Source of the DNA: Saprospiraceae bacterium
Lineage (GTDB): Bacteria; Bacteroidota; Bacteroidia; Chitinophagales; Saprospiraceae
Assembly (NCBI GenBank): GCA_020627535.1
Contig: JAHDGU010000015.1
Location: 1-64,000, forward strand
DNA: 64,000 nucleotides
Direction: 5' to 3'
Below, piece by piece: positions 43,600 through 53,600 of the stretch. The position numbers and the translations under genes were made by a program. The first letter of the stretch is position 1. Each line of letters opens with the position of its first letter. The notes beneath the pieces are model-generated. The model was not told where the DNA came from and ran no database searches. It worked only from the letters and a program-made list of their open reading frames with translations.

Positions 43600-45157
43600 A
43601 TGGCTAGTATCGATATAATCTCCCAAGACACTGCCCTGGCGAGCCAGGACCTAGCGACTTGTTCTTACTGCAAAGAGAGCTGTGTAGACACAGATATCAT
43701 TGTCGGAGAAGAGCATTTTTGCTGTCATGGCTGTCAGTCGGTATGGGAGATTCTCCATGAGAGCGATCTAGCGTCATTTTATACCTTGCTCGAGGATCGT
43801 CCAGGCTCTATGAGATGGAAAAAGTCAAGTGACTTTGACTTTTTGATGGATCCCGCCATCGAGGATCGACTGGTCAAATTTGGTACCTCAGAGCAAGCCA
43901 CACTCTTTTTGGACCTTCCGCAGATACACTGTGTAGCCTGTGTGTGGTTGCTCGAGAGACTACCCAAGCTTTTGCCAGGAGTGCAATACTGTCGTGTAGA
44001 TTTCGGCAAGAAGCGCGCGCGGATCGGCTACAGCAGACTTGAGACCAGTCTCTATGACATTGCACTGCTTCTAGACAAGATCGGCTACAAGGCAAGCTTC
44101 GCACATGAAAATATACAGGACGATCACCAAGCACAGAAACCGGTCAATCGCCGTCTCGTCTACCAAATAGGACTAGCAGGATTTTGCTTTGGGAATACCA
44201 TGTTGCTCAGTTTTCCAGATTATCTTGGATATGAGGCCAATGATGCCTTTCGATACCTTGTTCTCGGCAAAATCGCCTTGGCTGCACCTGTTGTATTTTA
44301 TTCTGCAGGGGATTTTCTCAAGGAAGCTTACAGATCTATCAGGTATAGGAATATCAGTCTGGATGTGCCGATCGCAATAGGACTCATGGCCTTGTTCACC
44401 CAGAGCTGTGTGGAGCTTATTACCGGTAGTGGTCCTGGCTATTTTGATAGCATGATCGGCTTTGTTTTTTTCTTGCTGATCGGTAGATGGTTTCAACAAA
44501 AGACCTACAGCCACATCAGATTTGATAGAGATTACAGCTCGTTTTTCCCGATCTCAGTCTTGAGACGCAGTGAGGAAGACTGGAGCAATGTGACTCTTGC
44601 AGAGCTGCGTGTGGGAGACGAGATACTCGTCAAGCAGGACCAGGTCGTTCCTTGTGATGGCTATCTGACCAGCGAGCAGACCAAGATTGATTTTAGCTTT
44701 GTCACTGGGGAGTCTGATCCGATCTATATCCGACGAGGTTAAGAGCTCAAGGCTGGTGGTAAGATCCTCTCGAGTCCTGCGACTCTCAGAGTGGCCCGTA
44801 CGGTAACGCAGAGTGATCTCACCCAGCTATGGACTAGCAATGGCAATAGTGACAAGCGATACGTCAAGTTGCTTGATGAAATCGGGAAGTACTTTACCAT
44901 CGGCATCGTATTGATTGCCTCAGGCACGCTAGCCTATTGGTGGCAGATCAGCGATCGAGCCGCACTGCAAAATTTTATCAGTGTGTTGATCATCGCTTGC
45001 CCTTGTGTGCTGGCGCTATCGATACCCTTTGTCTATGGTACCGCTATGCGTCTGCTGCAGAAAGAGAAGATCTACACGCGTGATACCAATAGCCTGCTAA
45101 AGCTGAGCGAAATAGACCATGTCGTATTTGACAAGACTGGTACGCTCACCGATCATC
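43600..45157 (+). pseudogene. ccoI: cbb3-type copper P-type ATPase gene, nonsense-interrupted and 3'-deleted
   Basis: Copper exporter that supplies the cbb3 oxidase. N-terminal Cys-rich domain (YCKESCVDTD, CCHGCQSVWE), HMA domain with HCVACVWLLERL, membrane helices and the start of the actuator domain with FVTGESDPIYI are intact. An in-frame TAA at 44740-44742 follows, after which the same frame continues (ELKAGGKILSSP). The CPC helix (IIACPCVLALS) and the phosphorylation motif DKTGTLTD are then present. Similarity ends there, at about 45157, where the sequence becomes ccoG. The nucleotide-binding domain and the last helices are absent. The frame then stops at 45201. It cannot make a working pump. 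Confidence 0.92.
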
Positions 45158-45706
45158 CAGCTAGAATGCATCAACTGTACTGCCTGTATGGATGCCTGTG
45201 ACAATGTCATGGAAAAGATCAATAGACCACTAGGTCTGATCAGAGTAGACAGCCTTGAGGGAATCACTTCAGGAACTAGATCAGTGATCAATACCAGATC
45301 GATTGCCTATCTGGCTTTGTTCTTGGCGCTGATCGGACTAGAAGGCTTTCTCTTTGCTGTGAGAGGTGATGTCGAAGCGCTTCTATTGCGTACACCAGGT
45401 ATGCTCTATCATGAGAATAGACCTGGCATCATCTCCAACCTATACAATTATCAGATCGACAACAAGACAAAAGAAGAGCTCGAAGTGAGATTTGTCATCG
45501 AAGGATTTGAGACTGCGGAGATTGAATATATCGGACAGGCTCCTACATTGATGCCCAGTCAAGAGGCTGAGGGTCTACTCTTCATACATATACCCAGAGA
45601 GGATCTCACTGAGCGCTCTCTTAAACTCAGGGTAAAAGCCATCAAGGGCGAACGAGTTCTTGATGAGCTCAGCACTACATTTTTCTCACCTGTATCAAAC
45701 GAATAA
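45158..45706 (+). pseudogene. ccoG: 3' remnant of cbb3 assembly protein gene ccoG
   Basis: In frame +2 relative to the ATPase, the sequence from about 45155 reads IQLECINCTACMDACDNVM, the second 4Fe-4S cluster motif of CcoG/FixG. GLIRVDSLEG, a membrane helix (about 45300-45360) and the C-terminal Ig-like domain (TPGMLYHE, GIISNLYNYQIDNKT) follow, ending normally at 45706. The first cluster and four of the five helices are missing. The ATG at 45119 lies inside the ATPase frame and gives a meaningless 12-residue lead. This is the other side of a deletion joint with ccoI. Confidence 0.92.
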
Positions 45707-45709
45707 GAT

Positions 45710-46147
45710 ATGAACTGGGGACATTCACTACTTGGATTTTTTATTTTATACATCAGTTTTTTGGTCTTTGTCGTATTCCAATCTCGCAAAGTGGACCACT
45801 CGCTGGTGATGGATAACTACTATGCGCACGATCTACAATATCAGCAGCGGTATGACCAGATTTATGCCAGAGGTGCACTCAAGCATGATCTTGAGTTTGT
45901 CAGTGAGCGAAGCAGTTCGCTCTTGACCCTTGACTATGGTCCTGAGCATGGAGACATCGAGATGACGCTCAGCTTTTATCGTGCTATGGACAAGTCCATG
46001 GATCGAAGCACTACTTACACTCTACAGGCGGATGAGTGCTGCGTGCAGCACAGCACTGAGAGGCTTCAAGCTGGACTATGGACCGTAGAGGTGGAGTGGA
46101 CAGAGGGCAATGTGAGCTACTACAAAAAAGATCAGATCACACTTTAG
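45710..46147 (+). CDS. ccoH: CcoH/FixH-family cbb3 oxidase assembly protein
   Basis: 145 residues: one N-terminal membrane helix (LLGFFILYISFLVFVVFQS), the family segment DNYYAHDLQYQQRYD, and a periplasmic beta-rich domain with the DECC pair later. FixH/CcoH helps assemble the cbb3 oxidase. It follows the ccoG remnant by three bases and looks intact, even though the oxidase genes that should precede it are gone. Confidence 0.85.
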   Translation: MNWGHSLLGFFILYISFLVFVVFQSRKVDHSLVMDNYYAHDLQYQQRYDQIYARGALKHDLEFVSERSSSLLTLDYGPEHGDIEMTLSFYRAMDKSMDRSTTYTLQADECCVQHSTERLQAGLWTVEVEWTEGNVSYYKKDQITL

Positions 46148-46158
46148 GTCATAGGAGG

Positions 46159-46863
46159 ATGATTGGCGTTTGTTTTTTGATGGGACTATTGGGAAGTGCG
46201 CACTGCCTAGGTATGTGCGGAGCACTTGCATTTGGTGTATCGTCACTGCCTGTATATGGCATGAGACAGCAGCTATCACGAGCAGCTATCTATAATTCTG
46301 GTCGCGTGTTGTCTTATGCTGGGCTCGGTCTGCTGGTCGGTACACTAGCAGATGCTGCGATATGGCATGAGTGGCAGACATCCCTTTCATTTGTCATGGG
46401 AGGCTTTTTGATTGTATTATCTCTACTTTCCCTTGACCTTGAAAAGCTCTTACATCGCTCTTCGTGGGTTACAAGTTACTACAAGCAAGTACAGAGCTTC
46501 ATCGGGTCGGCCCTCAAGACCAGAGCCGCGCAGTTTCCGCTGGCAGTAGGTGGTCTCAATGGGCTTCTGCCCTGCGGTATGGTATATCTGGCGCTGGCAG
46601 CAGGAGTGTCGACGGCATCTGCGATGAAGTCTGCGCTCTGTATGACAGCATTTGGCCTAGGGACTTTCCCACTCATGTTTTTGTTGATGATCATTCCTAC
46701 TCGTCATCCTATGTTTAGATCTATCAGACGGGTGACCAGTAGGATCTTGCCATTTTGCCAAGCTGGCCTAGGGATATATCTGATCTACAGAGGAATCAGT
46801 GCGTCGGCTCCGGTGACACTTAATTACTGGATTGCCATCTTGAATCCCACCATGTGTCATTGA
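46159..46863 (+). CDS. Sulfite exporter TauE/SafE-like (DsbD-related) membrane protein
   Basis: 235 residues with about six helices. The first carries GSAHCLGMCGAL, the Cys-x3-Cys signature of the cbb3-linked TauE/SafE-type proteins that follow ccoH in many Bacteroidota, where a role in copper or electron transfer to the oxidase is suspected. A later helix has GLLPCGMVY. I use the ATG at 46159, which directly follows AGGAGG; the spacing is too short for that site, so the ATG at 46180 is an alternative. Confidence 0.88.
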   Translation: MIGVCFLMGLLGSAHCLGMCGALAFGVSSLPVYGMRQQLSRAAIYNSGRVLSYAGLGLLVGTLADAAIWHEWQTSLSFVMGGFLIVLSLLSLDLEKLLHRSSWVTSYYKQVQSFIGSALKTRAAQFPLAVGGLNGLLPCGMVYLALAAGVSTASAMKSALCMTAFGLGTFPLMFLLMIIPTRHPMFRSIRRVTSRILPFCQAGLGIYLIYRGISASAPVTLNYWIAILNPTMCH

Positions 46864-46872
46864 TACGGAATA

Positions 46873-47490
46873 CTACCACTTAGGACAGTGGCAACCGCTA
46901 TCCCAATTGGGCTTGTAAAAGAGTCCGATTCCGACGAAGAAGTTATCTACACCGCCATTGGGCGTCTGGAGTCCTGCATTGGACATGTGTCGAAATCGTC
47001 CTTCAATACCCACATCTAGCTTGGACTCTGGTAGAGGGATAAAAAATCCCACACCGATATTGTCCGAAAAGATGAATCCATCAGCCTGTAGACTTGTCTC
47101 CGCACTCATATAGTGTGGTCCAGCACCGATGAAGGCATATCCCCAGAGCTTGTCTAGGGTCAGCCAGTCAAATCGAACTCCGAGATTAAGACCTGCATCA
47201 AAGGCACTTGTGGTTTGAAGCTCTGGATCTGTAGGGCTCAGACTCACCATCGCGAGCTGTGGCTCTGCATAGAAACTCAGTCTCCTCCAGAAGCTATGAT
47301 AAAACGGTGCATAGCTGCCATACAAGCGCAATAGATTTGCCCGATACTCTACATTTTCCGGAAGGACCTCGGCATAGACAGGGTAGGAATATCCAGCGCC
47401 AATCCACACAGGTTTCACTTTCCTCTGTGCTTCGAGCTCTTGGATGCCAAAGCTCATGATGATGAGGAGTGCTAGTGCTCTTAGTTTCAT
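46873..47490 (-). CDS. Outer-membrane beta-barrel protein
   Basis: From the ATG at 47490 the protein has a signal peptide (MKLRALALLIIMSFGIQELEAQ) and about 180 residues of barrel-like alternating strands ending YKPNWDSGCHCPKW, with a CHCP tail that is unusual for the class. No family can be assigned. The longer frame from 47628 overlaps the divergent gene and lacks an N-terminal signal. It converges on the TauE/SafE gene. Confidence 0.7.
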   Translation of the reverse strand: MKLRALALLIIMSFGIQELEAQRKVKPVWIGAGYSYPVYAEVLPENVEYRANLLRLYGSYAPFYHSFWRRLSFYAEPQLAMVSLSPTDPELQTTSAFDAGLNLGVRFDWLTLDKLWGYAFIGAGPHYMSAETSLQADGFIFSDNIGVGFFIPLPESKLDVGIEGRFRHMSNAGLQTPNGGVDNFFVGIGLFYKPNWDSGCHCPKW

Positions 47491-47635
47491 ATGCATTTCA
47501 ACGATTTGGTGAGGTTTTTCTTGCACCATCTGTGTGCTTGTAAGAGTCTTGATGATCTCGGATAGTTGTATATGACATGTGAGAAAATCAATCTTTGTGT
47601 TTGAAGCATTGAATCGAAAAGGCTTCATCCGCTAC

Positions 47636-49528
47636 ATGAAGATAGAGCAGTCCATCATTCGTAGAGTCCAGCAATTTTTGGCTGGTATAGAGCCCTTCAG
47701 ATATTTCTCCGAAGAGGACCTCTTGACCCTTTGCCAAAAGACCGTAGTCTCGGTATACTATAAGGATGAAATGATCTTTCGCCGAGATGAGCATGCTGCA
47801 GAGCATTTTTATCTGGTGCGCAAAGGCGCAGTAGAGATTCTGGAGCAGAGGGACAATGTTTATCGTCTTGTAGATAGATGTGGTGAGGCAGATATCTTTG
47901 GCATACGCCCTACGATGGCAAATACATCTTATCTCTATGATGCGAGATGTCAGGAAAGTACGATCATCTATGAGATCCCTGTAGAGCAATTCAAGCTCAC
48001 TTATCGAAATTATCCACGGGCAGTGGACTTTGTTGTACAGCGATTTGCTGCCGGTAGGACTTTTCGGGATGCCTATGAGCCTGTGCTAGAAGAGATTCAA
48101 GTCCTTCAGGGAAAGACAGTCATGATCAATCCTGAGCGCAAGAGTTCTCTTGTTTCTATCACGAAGGAGAGTACTGTGGCAGAAGCAGCTCGACTCATGG
48201 ATGATCATAAGGTCTCATGCGTCATCGTCGTCAATGATGATGGTCACCCTATAGGCATACTGACAGATCGAGACATGCGTCGAATGGTCGCCCTCGAGCT
48301 GAGCAGTTCTGCATCCGTACAGGATCATATGAGTTCACCTGTTTACTGTATCGAGCCACGGAGTGATCTACTCAGCGTCCAGCTCGAGATGGTGAGGCAC
48401 AGCATTAAGCAGATTTGCGTGACGGAGGATGGCACATCGAGGTCTCCAGCAATCAATGTCGTCAGTCAATACGATGTGCTATACGCCAAGGCATCTGATC
48501 CGCTCGTTACGATGCGCCGAATTATCAGAGCTAGGAACACGGTTGAACTCAAGGCGATAAGAGATCAGATTGACCGCAGTCTGGCGGAGTTTGCCAATCA
48601 CGAGGACCAGAGTCGGCTATACCTATCATTGATCAATCAACTCAATGCTCAAATCTGGGTGCGCTGTTGTGAGTTGACCCTAGAAGAGTACAATGAGAGT
48701 GCGGCAATGAAAATTGATAAGGAGCAATTTTGCTTCTTCTCCATGGGGAGCGTGGCTCGTCGAGAGCAACTTACCCGGACGGATCAGGATCATGGTATTG
48801 TCTACCTCGAGAGTCAAGAGAGCAGACAGACGCATTATATGGCTTTCGCCAAAATTCTAGTTGAGCACTTGAGTGAACTTGGCTACCTCAAGTGTAGTGC
48901 AGAAATGATGTCAAGCAATCCAGACTGGTGTCTATCAGTAAGCGAGATGAAGGAGCGGATATCTTCTTGGTTTCTGCGTCCAGAACCGCAGGCGCTCCTA
49001 GATTCCAGCACGTTCTTGGATTTTCGTGTCGAGTTTGGCAATCAAGATTTGTCTTCTGGGCTTGTGCAACATATTCGTGATTTGTATCAGCGCAATCCGC
49101 TGTATTACAATCTCTTAGCGGAGCAGACAGTCAAGACAGCACCGCCATTGTCATTTTTCCGAAAATTTATCGTCGAGAAAAATGGAGATCATGCAGAGCG
49201 ATTTGATATCAAAGGAAGGGCCATTGCGCCGCTCATTGATGCAGTGAGAGTGTTGGCCATTGATACGGGATTTTTTAAAAGTTCCAATACACTTGACCGC
49301 TTGGATCATTTGGCAACAGCCATACCAGAACAAGCTTTGCTATTCAGGGATTGCCAAGAATCCTTGCTCCATATGATGCGCCTGAGACTTGAGAGGTCAC
49401 TCCTCACAGAAAATGGAAGATGGATCGATCCCAAGGCTATTCCCAAGATTGATCGATTGAGACTTCGCCGTGCTTTCAAGTCCACACAGAGATTACAGGA
49501 GTTGTTGAGTCAGAGATATGCTTCGTGA
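47636..49528 (+). CDS. cNMP-binding/CBS/DUF294 nucleotidyltransferase
   Basis: About 630 residues, like the DUF294-family regulators linked to PII-type control. Order: cyclic-nucleotide barrel (about 20-130, FRYFSEEDLLTL and EHFYLVRKGAVEIL), two CBS domains (about 160-285, AARLMDDHKVSCVIVV and GILTDRDMRR), a nucleotidyltransferase core (about 340-450) with SMGSVARREQ and TDQDHGIVY, and a C-terminal helical domain. GS with the following Asp pair fits the catalytic signature. I choose the ATG at 47636 over a GTG at 47579. The exonuclease gene overlaps its end by 11 bases. Confidence 0.9.
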   Translation: MKIEQSIIRRVQQFLAGIEPFRYFSEEDLLTLCQKTVVSVYYKDEMIFRRDEHAAEHFYLVRKGAVEILEQRDNVYRLVDRCGEADIFGIRPTMANTSYLYDARCQESTIIYEIPVEQFKLTYRNYPRAVDFVVQRFAAGRTFRDAYEPVLEEIQVLQGKTVMINPERKSSLVSITKESTVAEAARLMDDHKVSCVIVVNDDGHPIGILTDRDMRRMVALELSSSASVQDHMSSPVYCIEPRSDLLSVQLEMVRHSIKQICVTEDGTSRSPAINVVSQYDVLYAKASDPLVTMRRIIRARNTVELKAIRDQIDRSLAEFANHEDQSRLYLSLINQLNAQIWVRCCELTLEEYNESAAMKIDKEQFCFFSMGSVARREQLTRTDQDHGIVYLESQESRQTHYMAFAKILVEHLSELGYLKCSAEMMSSNPDWCLSVSEMKERISSWFLRPEPQALLDSSTFLDFRVEFGNQDLSSGLVQHIRDLYQRNPLYYNLLAEQTVKTAPPLSFFRKFIVEKNGDHAERFDIKGRAIAPLIDAVRVLAIDTGFFKSSNTLDRLDHLATAIPEQALLFRDCQESLLHMMRLRLERSLLTENGRWIDPKAIPKIDRLRLRRAFKSTQRLQELLSQRYAS

Positions 49529-50120
49529 TATGCTAGGCTTTCGCCAAAATGTGCATCCGCCATACGTAAAAGAATATCTTGAGCGATTTGAGCAAGATGG
49601 TCATTCTGAGGAGATGATCTCTCTCGATTTGGAGACGACTGACATCAGGGTCAAGCACGCTGAGGTGCTGAGCCTGGGCATGGTTCCATTAGGGAATAGG
49701 AAGATCCTTATCGATCAAGCCTCACATGCCTTTTTTGCCGTAAGGCAGCAGGACCGAGAAAATACCAAAGTACACGAGATCATCGCCAATAGCGCTGACC
49801 TGAGCTTCCAAGACTATCTGCCTGATTTCCTAGGATCTTTGACCAATAAAGTTATCCTTGGTCACCACATCCAGTACGACATCAATGTCATCAATCGACA
49901 GCTCAAAATCGCTGGTCTGCCCAAATTGAAGAATCGCATGGTCGACACCCTTCAGATGATGATCGACTTTGATCGGTATCGCGATCTCAAGCTTACTCAA
50001 AAGGGTCAATACTCATTGTACAACTGCTGTGAGCGATTTGGCATCGAAGTGAGTCAGACGCATGATGCGCTCAATGATGCATACTTGACAGCACTGTTAT
50101 ATCTGCATCTCAATCAGTAG
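49518..50120 (+). CDS. DEDDh 3'-5' exonuclease (DNA polymerase III epsilon-like)
   Basis: 200 residues. Exonuclease motifs I (SLDLETTD), II (LGHHIQYDINV) and III (THDALNDAY) carry all the D-E-D-D-h residues. No polymerase-binding tail, so it is probably a stand-alone nuclease. It starts inside the last codons of the DUF294 gene, a pairing seen in many bacteria, and so is probably co-expressed. Its first codons hold a GGCTTTCGCCAAAAT word. Its stop overlaps the convergent SnoaL-like gene by 11 bases. Confidence 0.92.
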   Translation: MLRDMLGFRQNVHPPYVKEYLERFEQDGHSEEMISLDLETTDIRVKHAEVLSLGMVPLGNRKILIDQASHAFFAVRQQDRENTKVHEIIANSADLSFQDYLPDFLGSLTNKVILGHHIQYDINVINRQLKIAGLPKLKNRMVDTLQMMIDFDRYRDLKLTQKGQYSLYNCCERFGIEVSQTHDALNDAYLTALLYLHLNQ

Positions 50121-50604
50121 ATTTCTCAGCAGAACTCGCGTGATCTTTAATGATGTACCACTCATCGCCGTGTTTCCGTAAAACATAGCTGATATGAAGC
50201 CGATTGAAATATGGTTGGCCGTCACGATCGGCTTCTCTGTACATAGCTTCTACAGTAGCGGAGGCGAGAGTTTCCCCGACCTCTAGATGCAGTATGTCCG
50301 TTTCAAAAGTCCAACTGCTATCCTGAAACCATGATGCTTGAAACTCAGCAAAATCAGTGGCTCCTATCATCCGCTCAAGCCCGCCCATCATAAACTCCAT
50401 ATCTCCATCTGGAGACAATGTCTCACGTAGAGTTCTAATGTCTCGTTTCGATACAGCATCTAGGTGAGTCTCCAAGGTCTCCCTACAGGCAGCAGATGAG
50501 GCCTTATTTTCGGTAGTAGCAGAGTTAAGCTTCGGTTCATCTGCACACGCCAGTATCGATAGGGTGAGAAATAGAATTAGAAGGGAGGAATTCTTTCTTA
50601 TCAT
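50110..50604 (-). CDS. SnoaL/DUF4440-like lipoprotein
   Basis: 164 residues with a lipoprotein signal ending SILAC (about residue 18). The mature part is an NTF2-like fold: ETLETHLDAVSKRDIRTLRETLSPDGD, then four or five strands. Such proteins can be hydrolases or ligand binders; the active residues are not clear. I choose the ATG at 50604, which overlaps the stop of the giant adhesin gene (ATGA), over the long frame from 50721. Likely a small partner of that adhesin. Confidence 0.78.
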   Translation of the reverse strand: MIRKNSSLLILFLTLSILACADEPKLNSATTENKASSAACRETLETHLDAVSKRDIRTLRETLSPDGDMEFMMGGLERMIGATDFAEFQASWFQDSSWTFETDILHLEVGETLASATVEAMYREADRDGQPYFNRLHISYVLRKHGDEWYIIKDHASSAEKSTD

Positions 50605-53600
50605 CGGATCAAGGTCAGGTCTGCTGACTTCCAGATCTGAAGGCCATTGACCAGTGTATATACGACTCTGCAATGGTAGACGGCTGACTGTGCAGGCCGG
50701 CCCTTGAAGTTGCCATCCCACCCTTGTTGACTCTCTTGACTCGTAGCACCCATCTCCTGGTAGACCATATTACCCCATCGGTCATATATGCTGAGCTCAT
50801 CGAGTCGCACCACTTTTTCACTCCACTGTGGTACAAAGCGATCATTGGTCTCATCCCCATTGGGGCTGAATACATTGGGTAAATACAGCGTATTACCCTG
50901 TGCCACTTGTATGTAAATCTCGTCTTCTGCCGTGCATCCAAATTCGTCCCTGATGCTCAATCGATAAATTCCAGAAATAAACGGCCTGATATCAAAATCA
51001 AGGCAGTTCTCACAAGGAGTTTCTTGACCAGACCATGATATCTCAGAAAGCACAGATTGGTCCTTATTGATCTCTGCAGAGACATTGACTTCTTCACCGA
51101 GTTGGATCTCTTGATCCTCCCCAAGATCGAGCGTCAGAGGCTCAAAGTACAGCAAGCTGATTGTGTCTTCAAATTCACAGCCATTGGCGTCAATGACTAG
51201 GACTTGATAATCGCCAGCAACGATGTTTGATAAGCTCAGACGTCCAAGCTCGCCATCCAGATATATATCATAGGGTTCCACACCACCGACAATACCATTA
51301 ATGACGATAGAGCCATTGTTACCCACATCGCAGTCAGGATCAGTAGCAATCAGATCCACTGCTTGTGGTTGATTGTCTACCTCTTCTACGAGGACAGTGC
51401 TGATAGAGATACAGCCATTAGCTTGATTTCTGATGGTCAAGGTGTGTAATCCAGGTGTAGCGATCTGCGGCTCTAAACTTGTGTTATTTTCTTCATTGAT
51501 TCCTGGGCCTGACCAGCTGATGTCGTAGCCAGCACCTTGATCTGAGTCACCAAGGATCAGATTGACAGATGGTGCCAGACAAGTAATAATATCCGAGACC
51601 GAAGCTTCTGCTCTTGGCTCAATCAGGTCGTCGAGTACTGTAATGGTGGTGTCCTTGGCACAGCCATTTTCTTCATTACTCACTAGGAGAGTGTAGCGCC
51701 CAGCTTGACCAATCTCTACACTGATATTTTCAATTTCTCCATTGATGTCTGGACCAGACCAGAAGTAGCGGACCTGATCTCCGACCTCGCTACCGGTGCC
51801 ATCTAGTACGATACGCTCCACGTCACAAGTGATGACATCATAGGGAACAATAGATATCTCGGGAAAGTCTGCATCTTGATCGATCTCTAGACTCATCTGG
51901 TTGACACATCCATTGTCTTCATCACGGATGTTGACGACATAGGTTCCAGGTCGATCAATGATGACAACAGATGTGTCAGGGAGCTCGTCCGATAGAGGCC
52001 CTTGTAGGCGTTCCCATAAATACTCGAGAGCTCCTTGTCCACTGCTGCCTCCTGCATCAAGAGTGACATCAGGGTTTTGGCAGGTGATGGTAAGGAAGTC
52101 GCTCAATAGCGAGACCGATGGAGCCAAGGTATCGATTTGTACCTCGTAGAGCTGTTCAGATTGACATCCATTTTGTCCAGTCACAAGTACACCATAGAGT
52201 CCAGCTTGAGATATTTGTGGTCTTGACTGATTTTGATTTTCTGGGGTGATACTTGGCCCTGTCCAGGCGATCACTTGTGCATCAGTACTCAGCTCCAAGG
52301 TCACTTCGGTGAGGGCGCAAGTCAATGTATCGACTTGTAGATCGAGAGTGGGGCTCACTGTATCTATTGGCACATTGATAGTGGCTCTGGACTGACAGCC
52401 ATTGTCCGCTGTCAATACTAGTTCATAGTTTCCGGCTTGACTGATATCAGGCGACTGCTCATTGATATTGCTACCATCAATGCCTGGTCCATCCCATTGG
52501 TAGGATCTACCGATGGCATCATTGTCTATAGCAAGTACTGGTGCAAAACACGTCAGTGTATCTGCATCTAGAGTGATCGCCGTCCTTGCAGTATCTCCAT
52601 AAATGTCTATGGAGGTTCTTGTCGTACAGCCATTAGCTGCAGTGACAATCAGATCATACAGGCCAACCTCAGTGACCCTTGGATTGATCTCATTTTCTAT
52701 ATCCACAGTGATGCCTGGACCATCCCAGAGATAGGAAACGGCTGCATCCGATGAGGCAATGAGACTAGCGATCTGGCTATCACAGCTGATTGTGTCTAGC
52801 ATTGTCTCAAGATCAGGTGGGATGATGTCCTGGATCACTTCCAAGGTCTCTGATACCACACAGCCCTGCACAGTAGTTATAGTCAGTGTGTATGAGCCAG
52901 GCTGATCTACATTGACCTCCGCGGTAGAGTCTCGGAATGAGTCAGGACCTTCCCAATTATATGAGACTTGGGCATCAGTCTGACTGATGACATCAATGTC
53001 TGTGTTGCTGCAAGTCAGGGTATCTGCGCTCAGCACTAGTGCAGGTAGATCGTCATCGACGGTCACACGCAGCGCTTCAGCACTGCTGCAGCCATTATCA
53101 TTGAAGGCGAATAGAAGATATGTGCCTGGCAGATCTACAGTAGGATCAAGGTCATTCTGGTTGAGCACATCAATCCCTGGACCAGCCCAAAAAATACTAT
53201 CTGCTTGATCCACCTCTCCATTCAGTGTGATTCTGGGAGCTACGCAGGATATCAAAGTATCTGATACATCGATCACCGGTGATATCGTGTCGGCAGCGAC
53301 GCGGACGATGCTGGTGTTGCTACAGTCCACGCTATCCGTCACGGTGATCCTGTAGGTGCCAGCTATGGCCACGCTGGGATTTGGTAGATTTCTATTGCTG
53401 TCATCTATCCCTGGTCCAGTCCATGAAAAGTCGACCTCAACATTTGAACTAGCGACCAATGTGACGGTCGGATCATTGCAACTTATCGTATCATCATTCA
53501 CGAAGATCATGGGAATGTCCGCACTAGCGGGTATATCCAGGTCATAGATGTCTACACATCCATTGTCCTCACTGATCGTCACTTGATAAAATCCGGGCAC

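Noticed and set aside
12453-44742. Stop-codon reassignment or selenocysteine/pyrrolysine-type recoding to explain the in-frame stops
   Set aside because: Affects TAA and TAG, never TGA, and intact genes in the window end in all three codons; nonsense decay is simpler.
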